DNA from: Zygnema cylindricum
Lineage: Eukaryota > Streptophyta > Zygnematophyceae > Zygnematales > Zygnemataceae
Assembly (NCBI GenBank): GCA_037447655.1
Contig: JBBHKE010001462.1
Span: 62,001-126,000, forward strand
Reading direction: 5' to 3'
Length of the DNA: 64,000 nt
The notes under the pieces were generated by a model, which saw nothing but the letters and a program-made list of their open reading frames with translations, did not search any database and was not told the origin of the DNA. The translations under genes and the position numbers were made by a program. Shown here in pieces: positions 45,950 to 61,770 of this stretch. Positions within the stretch are counted from its first letter, which is position 1; each line of letters starts with the position of its first letter.

Positions 45950-47164
45950 ATGGGGAGGAAGAAGAATAGAAATACTCCTTCACCCATGTCGACTTCGGAG
46001 AGAGCAAAAGAGTTCAGTTTTTCGGGTTCTCAATTTGAGGAGACTCGAAATACGGAGAGAAAATTTGAGGAGATGTTTGATACATTAATGAGATATGTAG
46101 ATTCACGATTTCAAACTCAATCTAGTGAGAAAAGAGAATTTGCTTCATTTGAGGCTGCCGATCCATTCAGTGGAGGAGCTAATGAGAGTGAGATAAAAGA
46201 GAGAATTAGGAAAGGTAAAGCAAAGATAGAGGAAGATTCGGATTTTGAAGAGGCGTTGGATAAGGAAGATCATTATAATATGTCGGGGAAATCCGTGGCC
46301 TTTAATGGCACCAATTATGCGGTTTGGAAGAAATTTATTTCAAATCAACTTATTCTTAAGAGGCTTTGGAGGATTGTCAACGGAGAAGAGAAGATGCCAA
46401 CGGAGAGCAAGGCACGTGCTCAATGGAGGTTGAAAGATATTGCGGCAACGACCGGGTTGATGAAAAATTGCACTTCTTCCGTGCTTGATTATTTTCTCGC
46501 TCACGGCACGGCCCATGAGTGTTGGCAAGCACTTGAGGAGCAATATGAGAAAGGCGTTGAGAACAAAGGTCAATATGTTTATACGGATTTTATGAATTTT
46601 AAAATCAAGTCAAATGAATTGATGGATGATGCCGTCAAGCGCTTCAATATTATATTCGAGCAATTACTCAACAATGGCCGAGTTATTTTGGATGCGGATA
46701 AATTAAGCGTGTTTTTTAACGCTTTGCCGGAGAAGCTTTCGCATCTTAAAGTTATTTTACGAGCGAAGGCGGATAATACTATCGGATTCACCGTTAATTT
46801 TATCAAAATGTCGGAGGGAACTCCATCGGCTTCTTCAAGTGGAGGAGGAGGAGTTCTCAACTCTACTACTCTCGAAACCCCGGATCTTAACTTTGCCGGT
46901 GGTAGAGGAGGTGGCCCGAGAGGTGGTGGTGGCGGCCGAGACAACAAGAAGGAGCAAGGTCGTCCACCGAAGGTCCCTTCGGATCTTTCCAATGTGACAT
47001 GCTACCGGTGTAATCGGCTTGGACATTTGTCTTCATCTTGTCCGGATAAGGATAAGCAGTGTCATTTTTACGGTAAGTGGGGGCATAAGATCCCTCAATG
47101 TTATGCAAAGAGTGGAGATTTTGGAAGTGGAAGAGGAGGTAGACGAGGTGATAGAGGCGCCTGA
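45950..47164 (+). pseudogene. Gag of copia element D
   Basis: 404 codons from an ATG 29 bp after the primer-binding site. A basic/acidic N-terminal region is followed by the UBN2-type copia capsid domain (about residues 105-295: 'FNGTNYAVWKKFISNQL' through 'FFNALPEKLSHLK'). A Gly/Arg-rich stretch comes next, then a CX2CX4HX4C zinc knuckle (CYRCNRLGHLSSSC). A second knuckle, CHFYGKWGHKIPQC, has lost its second Cys. The TGA at 47162-47164 falls in the Gly/Arg region, and the same frame continues without shift into pol, so this is a nonsense mutation of a once-continuous gag-pol frame. Confidence 0.9.
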
Positions 47165-47764
47165 GGTGGCGGCCGAGGAGGAGGCCGCGGTGGTGGTCGT
47201 GGTTACGGTAATGCAAATTACTTTGACTATGGTAATGAAACCGGTGATGATTTTCCGGTTCTTAACCTTACCCTTGATTCGGTAAGTAGTGGAGGAAATT
47301 TGGAGAAAGAGTGGATCATTGATACGGGGGCATCTCACCATGTTTGCACGGATGCCACCTTGTTTGATGACATGAGGGAACTTACGGTTCCAAAGTTTAT
47401 TACGGTTGCAAGCAGCCATGTCATTTCGGTTGGTACGGTTGCCACGGTTCGGCTTGATCTTCTTTCATGGGATAATGATGGGAAAGAGAGATCGACGGAG
47501 TATCGTCTTCAAAATACTCTTTATATTCCGGACGGTTCGGTCAATTTGTTAAGCGTTCCACAAATCCAAAAGAGTGGTGGAAGCTTACTTGCGAGAGGTG
47601 ATCAATCTATTGAGATTTGGAATGAGAAGGGAAATGTAATTGGAGAAAGAGTTGTAACGGATGCGAATCATAGTCGGCTCTTATGGAGAAGGCCGAAATC
47701 TAAAGTTCCCACCGTGGGAATTTCACACCAAATTTCGGAGTTGAAAGGTGATCTTACCTTATAG
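47165..47764 (+). pseudogene. Protease region of element D
   Basis: 'EWIIDTGASHHVC' carries the D-T-G catalytic triad of the retropepsin-like copia protease, near 47312-47350. It is in the same frame as gag. The region ends at a TAG (47762-47764) where relatives have Trp before the His-His of the pre-integrase zinc region, consistent with a TGG to TAG change. Confidence 0.85.
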
Positions 47765-49063
47765 CATCATCGAATGTGTCACACATCCGAGGTAAGTTTG
47801 AAGAAGATGATTCGTCATTCTTCGGTGAGGGGTTTGGACCTCGCATCTGGTGAGAAGGTGAGCAGATGCGGAGGATGTAGCAAAGGACGTCAAATTCGGA
47901 AATCCCATCCGAATAAAGACATCAAGCATCGAGCTCAAAGTCCTTTGGAGGTTGTTCACATCGATCTTTGTGGACATATTAAACCCGAGACAATTGGAGG
48001 TAACAAGTATACTTTGGTAATTGTTGATGACTTCTCTCGGAAGTCATGGGTGTATTTATTGAAAAAGAAATCGGATGCATTTGAAAAAATTAAAGAATGG
48101 CATGTGATGGCCAAGAGGAAAATTGATAAGAAGCTTAAGTCCATTTGTTCGGACAATGGAGGGGAGTTTGTTGTTTTTGAGGGGTATTGTAAGGAGTGGG
48201 GGATAAGGCATCAATTCACGACACCTTAATCTCCGGAATCAAATGGAGTGGCCGAGAGGAAGAATCGTACCTTACAAGAAATGGTCCATGCGATGGTTCA
48301 TAGCTCCGAACGAGAGATGTTTTTGTGGGGAGATGCGATTCTTACAGCGAATTATATTCGTAACCGAAGACTCACTTCGGTTTTCGGAAGTAAAACACCG
48401 GAGGAGTTATGGAGTGGGAGAAAGCCCACGGTTCATCATTTGAGAATTTGGGGATGTCATGCTACGGTTTATGTTGAATCAATCAAGAGGAAAGGGAAAT
48501 TTGCTCCAAGGTGTTGGCCGGGAATCTTTGTTGGTTAAAATGCAAAGGGGAATTTGTACCAATTGTATGATCCGGCTCGTCACACCGTGGAGGAATCTCG
48601 GAATGTGGATTTTCATGAGGATCTCAAATCCGCCATGAATTCCGTTGGGAAATTTAAAGAGAATTTGGATTTTTATGAAGAGAGTGAAATTGAGAATTTT
48701 CCGTTCATTGAGGATTCGGAATCCGATGAGCAACCGAATGAGAAAAATAAGAAAAAGAATTTGAAGAAATCGGTTGAAATTGAATTTGAAAGTAAGAGTA
48801 ATGGATCTTTAGATTTCCGAGTGCTTTCGAACATTCGAAAATCTCAAAGTTCTAAATTGAGTTCTAAATCGAGTGAGAAGGAAATCGCAATTGAATCCGA
48901 AGAAGAGAAGGAGGAAAAGGAGGAGGAGCAAGTTATTAGGAGGAGCTCTCGGAGTACAAAGGGGAAGAAACCGGAGAAACTCACTTACGATCGAAAAGGG
49001 GAAAATGCATCAAACTCGCATTATTTTCTTTCCGATGCTAAGGAGACGGAGTTTCTTTTGTAG
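47765..49063 (+). pseudogene. Integrase of element D
   Basis: A His/Cys zinc region (HHRMCH...CGGC) is followed by the DDE core with Asp in 'VVHIDLCG', Asp in 'CSDNGGEF' and Glu in 'SPESNGVAER'. All three catalytic residues are present, but TAA stops at 48227-48229 (just before the Glu) and 48536-48538 interrupt it. A Glu/Ser/Lys-rich linker (about 48690-48960) leads to RT, and another TAG lies at 49061-49063. All pieces share one frame. Confidence 0.9.
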
Positions 49064-49081
49064 CAATCACTTACGGAGAAT

Positions 49082-50560
49082 ATGACCGGCGACCCTCAAT
49101 CTTATGTCGAGGTAAGGAGGTCGACCGATTGGGAGAGTAAGTGGAAACCGGCGTGGGAGAAAGAATTTAAGTCGGTGGTTGATAATCGAACTTTTGAGGA
49201 AGTAAAATTACCGGAGGGGAAAAAGGCGATTGATGCAAAGTGGGTCTTTAAAACCAAAACTGGAGCGTCGGGTGAAATAATTAAGTATAAGGCGAGGCTT
49301 GTGTGTAAGGGGTTCCAACAACGTGAGGGAATCGATTTTAAGGAGACTTATGCTCCCGTGGTGAAGTTCGGCTCACTACGGATTATTATTGCAATTGCAG
49401 CGATAGGGAAGAAGCACGTCCATCAAATGGACGTTGAAACCACGTTTTTAAATGGTGAGTTGGAGGAAAAGGTATATATAAAGGTACCGGAAGGTGTTTC
49501 TTCTTTGCAGGAAGGAAATGTATGGCGTTTGCGAAAATCATTATATGGTTTGAAACAAGCACCACGCACTTGGTATTTGAGACTTCATCAAGTAATATTG
49601 AAATTTGGATTTGTACGGACTACGTTCGATTTTGGAGTTTATGTGAAAGGTGAAGGAGTTGATCAAATCATCTTTTCCGTTTATGTGGATGATTTCTTGA
49701 TGGCATGCGACAAGTTGGAACGCATTAGTGAGTTGAAACGTTACCTTGGTTTACATTTCAAAGTAACAGATCTTGGAGAGGTACGATATATTTTGGGGAT
49801 TAAAGTGATACGTGACAAGGAGGGGAACATTAAATTGAGTCAAGCTCAATATTGCAAGGAGATTTTGGAGAGATTTGGTATGTCTGACGCGAAACTGCTT
49901 TCTACACCGTTGGATGCAAACCTACACCTTCGTAAGTTTGAAGAGGAGGATTCTATCAACGTACCATATCGAGAGGCGGTTGGTTCACTTATGTACCTTA
50001 GCGTTGGTACTCGTCCAGATATTTCGGCCGCGGTTTCCATCGTCAGCTGTTATTGTCACGAGCCAAAGAAGGCACACTGGAAGGCCGTACTACCTATCTT
50101 TCGATACTTGGTTGGTACGATTGATCTTGGACTTTTGTTTACTTCTGATAAAAATTATTTGGAGTGTGTAGGGTATTGTGACGCGGATTGGGGCGGCGAT
50201 TTCGATTCAAGTAAGTCCACGTCAGGATATGCATTTTTTTTCGGAGGAGCTGCGATTTCGTGGAGTTCTAGGCTACAACCTACGGTTGCGTTAAGTTCCA
50301 CGCAATCTGAGTATATGGCTGCGTGTCATGCAGCTAAGGCTTCGATTTTGGATTAAGGAGATGTTACGTGAGTTAAGCATTCCTATAGGTTGTATGACGA
50401 TTTATTCTGACAGCATGAGTTCTATAGCGTTGGCGAAAAATCATGTGTTTCACAAAAGGACGAAACACATCAGGATCCAATGGCATTTTGTAAGAGATTT
50501 TGGTTACGGCAAACGAGATTGTATTTTCGTACGTACCAACAAAAGAGGAGGCGGTTGATT
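49082..50560 (+). pseudogene. Reverse transcriptase and RNase H of element D
   Basis: An uninterrupted 424-codon frame covers the whole RT: 'AKWVFKTK', 'HQMDVETTFLNGELEEKVYI', 'SLYGLKQAPRTWY' and the catalytic 'VYVDDFLMA' near 49681-49707. The first half of RNase H follows ('GYCDADWGGDF', 'STQSEYMAA'). The expected Lys in 'DVKTAFLNG' is Thr. A frameshift near 50340 moves the last RNase H part ('YSDSMSSIALAKN', 'KRTKHIRI') to another frame. Confidence 0.9.
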
Positions 50561-50644
50561 TGTTGACAAAGGTTGCCACACATGATGTATTTGAGAGGGG
50601 GCGACCAAAACTTGGATTATTTTGAAGAGTTTGGCGAATCCGAC

Positions 50645-50658
50645 AATAAGAGGGGGAT
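50645..50658 (+). other. Polypurine tract of element D
   Basis: 'aataagagggggat' immediately before the 3' LTR. This is the site where plus-strand DNA synthesis is primed. Confidence 0.75.
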
Positions 50659-51308
50659 TGTTGAGATATTTTCGTTTTCGCGACATTTCGCGAAGCGTTA
50701 TTCCAACTTGAATTTGTTTGACGCGAACTCTCGCGTCATCATACAAAAATTACGATGTTGTTTCGCGACAGTACTTTTGATGTCCGCGAACGAAACATAC
50801 TATTTCGTTTCGCGTCACTTGTTTATTTCGTGCGCAGGTGTAACATTTTGCGTGCAGGTGTGTTCGTGAAGCGACGCGTGTTTAAGTCAACGTTTGGAGT
50901 TTGTTGTTTCGAAGGAAGAAGCGTGTGCGCCTTCTTTCGTGGAACTTTCATTGAAGAGTGCACAGTCAGCTAGGGACAGACTTCGTCGCTACGCTAAGTT
51001 TTGCTTGTCTTATCTTGTTGTCTCTTAGTGCAGAGTAGCGAGTACATATAGGCAGCAGTGTACAAGTATCGAATTAATTAATTCTATCTTACACGATTGA
51101 ATCATAGAAGATTTGATATTGGAGTAAGAGATTATTTAAAGAGGATAGAGAAGAGAGAGAAGAGAGATGATGTAAAGAGGCTTCGGCCAAGAACACTTAT
51201 AAATCTTTTTGGCTGAATATTCCTCTTGTCTTTTATGAGCTTCCGATGTGCAATGATTTATGTTTTGTGAATTATTTTAAGTGAAACTCTTTTGCTTAAG
51301 ATCCTACA
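50659..51308 (+). repeat. 3' LTR of element D
   Basis: 650 bp, same ends as the 5' LTR. It differs mainly by small deletions around the leader (it lacks about 10 bp near the TATA box and part of a GA repeat) and scattered substitutions. Confidence 0.95.
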
Positions 51309-51313
51309 GTTCA

Positions 51314-54729
<3,416 letters not shown>

Positions 54730-55170
54730 CGCGTGGCCTGTTGACGTCATTGCATTGCAAGACATTGCACTTATTGCAAATGACGCCACAGTAACATTTG
54801 TTGTTTGTTGTCGTACCATTTGCGTTAGGCCACATCTACGCGCTATCTATTTCGACGTCGTTGTAATATCTTGCTAACGTCAGTAGTGTATTTGTTGTCG
54901 GCCACGCGACATCGATTTCAACGTCGTTATAGTATCCTGTTGTTAAATATGTTGACGTCATTGACGCCTATTGAGTATCAAATAACCATTTGGTATTCCA
55001 CGCTTTATCCATTTCGACGTCATTGTATTATCCTGTTGACGTCAGTAGTGTATTTGTTGCCGGCCACGCGTCATCCATTTTAACGTCATTATAGTATTCG
55101 CTGATAAATATGTTGACGTCATTAACGCCCATTGTGTACCAAATAACCATTTAGTGCACCATTGGAAAAA
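54730..55170. repeat. About 162-bp tandem repeat with TGACGTCA palindromes
   Basis: Two well-matched units (54850-55011 and 55012-about 55170) follow a partial unit. They share 'tttcgacgtc', 'cgtcagtagtgtatttgttg', 'cggccacgcg' and 'tgttgacgtcatt'. TGACGTCA, a perfect bZIP/CRE-type palindrome, occurs at 54742, 54953, 55037 and 55114. The block is much richer in GC than the desert around it. Confidence 0.8.
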
Positions 55171-56181
<1,011 letters not shown>

Positions 56182-56552
56182 AATTAATATATATTTTTTT
56201 TGTTATAATTTTTATTATACATTTTTGTTGTATCAATTTACTTTGTTTTATTTTAACATTTATTTGGTTTTTTTTTATTATATACATATATTTTTTGTTA
56301 CATTTTTTATTTTGTAGTTATTTTTTTATTTTTTATTTTAATTATATCTTTTATAATTTGTATTTATTATTATTATTATTATTATTACTTTATGTTGTTC
56401 TCTATTTTTTAAAAATGTGTAAAACACCAAAACGTAATAAATTAGAATCTGTCGTTTGTTTATTTTTTATTTTTTTAACATTAAAGCATTGTTATAAAAA
56501 AAAACATAAACAAGAAAAATCAACTGAAACTTATAAACTAAATCATCTTGCA

Positions 56553-56660
56553 GTTCACACAAATTTTGAAATCTATACACGGACAAAACATAACACAAAA
56601 GATTACGGTTCACACAAATTTAAATCCATATACGAACAAAACATAACACAAAAAAATGAA
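56553..56660. repeat. 55-bp tandem duplication
   Basis: Two units start 'gttcacacaaat' at 56553 and 56608 and both end in 'acaaaacataacacaaaa'. Confidence 0.7.
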
Positions 56661-57380
56661 ATTTTATTTTCGGTTGTCAAAATGTGACTTTTATTACGCA
56701 ATAAATCAAAAGTATCGTCACGATTGAAAGAAAAGTAAACTGACAATTTTGAAACATGTATTTTGACTTGTATTAAATAATAATACAAAAAAAAAAAATT
56801 ATAATGAAATAAATTTACAATTGAGATAAAAGACCCTATACAAAAATCAAAAATATTGAAATATAAATGTTTGTTTATAATATTATTCCAATTTTATTAA
56901 TATGTATTTTTGTTTGTACTTATTGAAACCATTTTTTTTTAAACTATTCATATTTATTTGTTTATTATATATATTTATATAAATGATAATTTATGAGGAT
57001 TTTTTTACGATTGGTAGAGTAACTTCATGTTGTTCTTCTTCGCTGGCATGGAGATCATTCTAAGTATAGTTGTTTTGTTTTGAAAACAAAACAAAAATAA
57101 TGTAAATTTAGAAGAAAATAACGTAATATTAACAACTACGTTGTGAGTTTAATATCAAACCACGTATATTTTATCTTTTGAGGTTTGTAGTTTATATAAC
57201 TATATTATTATCTTTTGTTTTTTTTTTTATCATCTTTTGTTTTATTTTAGTTTTATATAAAAAAATTAAAGTAGTTATTCGTTTTTTGTTCTTTTTTTAA
57301 AACATTTATTTCTACAAAGGTCTTGACGTGGTCTTATGTTCTACTGTGATTGGTAAGAGATGAGATATTTGAAAATTATT

Positions 57381-57578
57381 TGATGGATCAAATTGTATAG
57401 AAAATGAATGATATTTGAGTTTATATATTAAATTGTTTATGAAATTGATTTGTATTATTATCTTACTATGATTGGTGAGAGATTCGCAGAGATAGATCAA
57501 ACTATATGAAAAAAGAATGATATTTGAAATTATAGATAGATCAAATTATATGAAAAAAGAATGATATTTGAAAATATA
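57381..57578. repeat. 44-bp repeat, two tandem units plus one diverged copy
   Basis: Units at 57491-57534 and 57535-57578 ('gatagatcaaattatatg...gaatgatatttgaaa') differ at only a few positions. A diverged copy lies at about 57381-57425. Confidence 0.75.
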
Positions 57579-57739
57579 TCCTAGGTTGTGTATAGATTTA
57601 CGCTTCGCCGAAATCAAATAGTGTTACGAAGAAGGAATAAGCTTTTTGCACTACCAATTTGCACTACCAATTACATAAAAAAAAAATTATAGCCAGTATT
57701 ATATCACAATAAATCTGTACAATAATCCTAGGCATATAA

Positions 57740-58000
57740 ACTTTCATGGCATAGAAATAAGGCGCAAACAAAATAAAATGAAATAAAAAAGACAAAAAAA
57801 AATAAAAAGCGCAAACCAAAAAAAATAAAATAAAAAAGACAAAAGAAAATAAAAATTGGAAAGATAAAGAAAAAATAAAAAAGAAAACAAAGGAAAACAA
57901 ATTGGAAAGAAAAAGGACAAAATAAAATAAGAAAGACTAGAAAATTGGAAAAACAAAGGAAAAAATAAAAATGGAAAGACAAAGGACTAAAGACGAAAAA
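57740..58000. repeat. A-rich purine tract
   Basis: 'aaataaaaaagac' and 'ggaaag' words dominate. Phe-rich minus-strand open frames across it are compositional artefacts. Confidence 0.75.
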
Positions 58001-58014
58001 ATAAAACATACAAC

Positions 58015-58105
58015 ATAACGTGTTTGACTGTAGTTCAATTTGGAATACGTATAACATATTTGACCGTAGTTAAATTTGGAATACGTATAACATGTTTGAT
58101 TGTAG
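58015..58105. repeat. 36-bp tandem repeat next to a copia insertion
   Basis: Units start at 58015, 58051 and 58087 ('ataacatatttgaccgtagt...ttggaatacgt'). The last is incomplete. The 5' LTR begins 37 bp further on. Confidence 0.8.
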
Positions 58106-58141
58106 TAATAAGATATTGCACTACACATAATATATTTATAA

Positions 58142-59159
58142 TGTTGAAATCAATAGGTTTAAGGTATTTCTAGGTCCGATTAAAAGTAAAAGGGAAGCAT
58201 AGTTAGCCTGCCTCCACCTCCTCCCTCTAGCCCCCATACTTGTTGTAGTCAAATAAAGAAAGAGAGGAAAGTGGAGCCATGGCTGTCTCGGTTCTATAGG
58301 GAGGACCAAACAGTGACATAAGTCACTTTCTAACAAAAAGGTAGAGTTCGGTAGGACTCGAACCTCCGACCGGCAGAGCGAGGCGTAGCCGTCAGCTCTA
58401 ATCGATATGTCGTAGGAGTTTGTTAGACCACATAGGGTTTGAATGCTATTTAAACATTTTTTAGGACCTTTAATCCGATTAACGGAATTACAAATAATGG
58501 ACATAGAGATTAGTTGGAATACCATACAGACTAGTTTGAATATAGTGCAAACAAACACCCGCACAAAATAAATGTACAGGACATTTGTTTTAACGGCTAG
58601 TATTAAAAGCCGGTTAGGATCCGACGACATGCGTCATCATCGAGATCTCGGAATGACCGCTTTAGCGGTTTTCAGACGTTACATAACCTAGCGCCACGTG
58701 GCAAGATAGCATTGGGAACGGGGAATATCGGGGAGCATGAGGACAACTCCAAAGGAGACAGACAACCATTCTATGGTCTTGTCGTACACATGCCGTACAG
58801 AAAAGACAATGGCCATAGAACCTTTCTGTACTGTACAATCTTCTGATTCGTTCGTACATCGGGAGATAGGGGTTGTGAGAGGGGTTTAGGACTTCAAGGA
58901 TTGAGGAGGTAGCCACCTCTCTCCCAATAAGCTTATAAAAATATTGGCATCTTTGCCACTTCATAATTAATCGCCTGGTTAGGCGTTTTCAGTGATTCTT
59001 TTTTCCTGTGGACTCAAAGAAGCCCAGATTGCACAGGGTTGTAGTAAGATTGTTTGTGTGTCTCCTTGAGTAGCAGTGGTCCTAGTTGAAAGGGGGCTAA
59101 TCAAAAACTACCTAGAGGCTTCCTGAATTCTGAAGTCCAATGGGGAACACAAAATCGCA
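58142..59159 (+). repeat. 5' LTR of element E
   Basis: 1,018 bp from 'tgttgaaatcaatagg' to 'aaaatcgca'. It matches the 3' LTR starting at 63260 throughout the part that lies in the window. Confidence 0.9.
58335..58415 (-). other. tRNA-like module in 5' LTR of element E
   Basis: The minus strand reads 'gattagagctgacgg' (A-box/D-arm-like), then 'ggaggttcgagtcctacc', whose GGTTCGAGTCC is a perfect pol III B box, then T5 (complement of 58335-58339). Confidence 0.55.
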
Positions 59160-59225
59160 AGTTATGGGCCCACCTTTTAGGGTGCCCATCTTCAACAAAT
59201 CTAGGTTAATTTATTGGGAACCCAT

Positions 59226-60230
59226 GATGGTAGGGGCTTTATGTGAAAAACGATACTGGGGTATTATCAGTGGACAAGTGAAACGTCCATCTCAAGGAAT
59301 TCTACCAGGGTTTAGTGGAGTTAGGTTTTTTTGTTGCAGTACTTGCTCCAACAGAGGAGGTAGACGACGGGGACATTGTGTCCAAAAAAGGGAAGGAGAC
59401 ACCTCTTACTCCTATTGCCACGACACCCGGGGCGGTGGTCGTGAAGACCGACGTAAACGATATTCAAACATGGGAATTCAAACGTGGGAATACACAAACA
59501 TGGTTGTCGGGCACTTCATCTGAGGCACCTCATTGAAGCACTGGCAACCTCTCATCTTCACATTTTAAAGGCCGGGGAGTTGTGGGTGACTTTATTGGAG
59601 ATCCATAGAGCTAACACCATTTAGGAGCTCCAGTTGGCTGAAACAAAAGCTAGGAGATTACACTTACAAAAGGGGAAAAATATTTGATTATTGTAATGAT
59701 CCCTCCTGTTTGTATATGGAGATGGAGAGTGTCGGGTGGACAGGTACAATGAAGATGAAGGTCAATACCCTCATCAAGAATTTGCCTAATGAGTATGAGA
59801 AGATAGTGTACCGATTGCAAGAAATGGATGACGGCTCTTGGAAGTGGAATACAATGGTCCGGATGATACTTGTGCAAGGGAACATTATTGAGGTTCGGAG
59901 AAGAGGAAAGAGCATTCAAGCTCTAGCTGCCGAAACATACCGGTGGGGGAAGGATTCAAGGTAGCCGTACAACAGCTTAAAGGAGAGAAAGATCAATTTG
60001 GAGGATTGAGGCCCCCAAAGGGTCTTTGTCATTTTTGCAAAAAGCTGGGACAATTCATAGCGGATTTTACCAAGATGTCCAAGCTGAGGCTCTAAGAGAA
60101 CCGTGGAGGGAGTTCTTCCGAAGGCAAGAAGAAGGCACTTGTGTTCACACAAGTGAAAGGGGAAACCGAAGAGGACGAGTCCTCTGAGGAGGAGGACGGG
60201 GAGCTCTTTTTTGACGAGAATCTGTAGGAA
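59226..60230 (+). pseudogene. copia gag pseudogene, element E
   Basis: Gag starts Met-Met-Val-Gly-Ala-Leu-Cys-Glu-Lys, as in elements A and the minus-strand copy. A frame change occurs soon after (near 59320). The zinc knuckle reads CHFCKKLGQFIADF, with the His and last Cys replaced, so it cannot bind zinc normally. At the codon that is TGA in elements A and B this copy has TGG (59583-59585). Confidence 0.8.
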
Positions 60231-60269
60231 AAGGAGATCCCTCAGAATTAGAAGTGTGCTCTTGGAGCC

Positions 60270-61440
60270 ATTCGGGAAGCTCCACACGAAAGATGGATCA
60301 TCGATTCACATGCATCCATGGATATGTGTCGTGATAGGCACTTTTTTACCAAGCTAAAAAAGATCCATACTTTAGAGATACAGTACGAGGATAGGAGAGT
60401 AGTTACTTCAGATCTAATGGGGGTATAGGAGAGTAGTTACTATATCTAGTGGGGTCAATAGTTGAGAAAGTCTTAATGAAGGGTAAGACTTATATACTCA
60501 CCTTCTCAGATGTACTCTACATTCCTCAGCTGAGCAAAAATCTTGTCTCTACCTCTGTATTAGATGACAATGAGTTCGATACCTTCACTAAAAAGGGAGT
60601 CTTTACAGCTAAGTATGGGGATAAAGTCTACTTCACAGCAGATAAGGGTAGCCAACAAATGTTCAGGCTTAATCTGAGTAATGAAAAGAATAATGCTTGC
60701 TATGTTGGTGTTGCAAACTTGATGATTTGGCATAAGCGGTTGGGGCATGTGCACTTTGATAGGCTGAGGGAAATGAATAAGCTTGTTGTAGTAAAAGGCA
60801 TTCAATTTGGGGATAATGAAATGATAGATGATTGTAGTGGATCTACCCAAGGTAAGACTCACAGACTTCATTTTCCCAAAACTGCCACATATAGAGGTGA
60901 GAAAGTACTAGATCTCGTCCACACAGACATCTGGGGACAGGCAAAAGTACCTTCGGTTGGAGGGAAGAGGTTTATGTTGACAATCACTGATGACTAGTCT
61001 AGATACTTTAGAGTCTACTTCTTCAAAACAAAGTCTGAAACACCAACTTACTTTAAAGAATACAAAGCCTGGAGTGAGAAGTTGCACAGAACCCCCATTA
61101 AGAGAATAAGAAGTGATAAGTGGGGAGAAATTGCCTCTAACCAGTTTGAGGAAAAGTTGAGGGATGAGGGAGTTCAGCATCAGTTCCAAACAATCCAGAA
61201 CAAAATGGGGTAGCTGAGAGGTTAAATCAGACTCTATGAGATAGTGTACGTAATATGTTGGCCGACAAAAAGATAGCAAAAAGGTTTTGGGTAGAAGCCT
61301 TGAACTGTGCTAACTACATTAAGAATAGAGTCCTTAGTACAGCCGGGAAAGGAATGACACCTTAAGAGAGGCGGGTTGGAAGGAAACCAAAAATTTCTCA
61401 CCTGAAAGTATGCGGTAGTCAAGTTTACAGTCTTGACACA
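60270..61440 (+). pseudogene. copia protease and integrase pseudogene, element E
   Basis: The protease motif is 'RWIIDSHASMDMC', with D-S-G changed to D-S-H. An open frame (60449-60997) carries the end of protease and the GAG-pre-integrase ('IWHKRLGHVHFD', 'DCSGSTQGKTHR') up to the first integrase Asp ('VHTDIWGQAK'). The rest of the core has stops and a small deletion, and the pol linker after about 61440 is mostly deleted. Confidence 0.8.
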
Positions 61441-61526
61441 GATAGGATCCCATGGATAGGGGAGGCGATGATACACTGAGGAGGAACCCGAGACTTCCCT
61501 CCATTCCAGCTTCAGACTTTGAGGGA

Positions 61527-61770
61527 GACGAAAAAAAAGCAGCAAAATGCTACAGGAAAAACATGCCGCTGACAAGGTAGCTAAGCTGTCTCACCCTGAT
61601 GAGCCTTAGTTATACATAGAGGCGGTGAACAGTCAAGAGAAAGATAGACGAAAAAAAAAGCAGCATAAGGCTACAGGAAAAACATGTCGCTCACAATGTA
61701 ACTTAGTTATCTCACCCTGATAAGCCTTAGTCATACTTGGAGGCAATGAACAGTCCAAAGAAAGACAGAT
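61527..61770 (+). repeat. 120-bp tandem duplication inside element E
   Basis: Units start 'gacgaaaaaaaa' at 61527 and 61647. Both run through 'tacaggaaaaacatg', 'ctcaccctgat' and 'gaacagtc'. The pair covers the junction between the pol linker and RT, and the second unit leads into the RT frame. Confidence 0.8.

Larger units (their letters stand above)
45235..51308 (+). mobile_element. Near-complete Ty1/copia element D with both LTRs and target duplication
   Basis: 5' LTR 45235-45907, primer-binding site, gag-pol 45950-50560, polypurine tract and 3' LTR 50659-51308, flanked by GTTCA on both sides (45230-45234, 51309-51313). The family differs from elements A and B: shorter LTRs and a different gag. 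The LTRs are very similar apart from a few small indels, so the insertion is comparatively recent. Five in-frame stops and one frameshift make it non-autonomous as it stands. Confidence 0.95.

Noticed and set aside
56295-56687. 130-codon frame in the AT desert
   Set aside because: Begins in Phe/Leu/Tyr from poly(T) and includes a tandem DNA duplication. No domain.
57664-58057. Phe-rich minus-strand frames that look like membrane proteins
   Set aside because: Opposite strand of an A-rich tract. Composition explains them.
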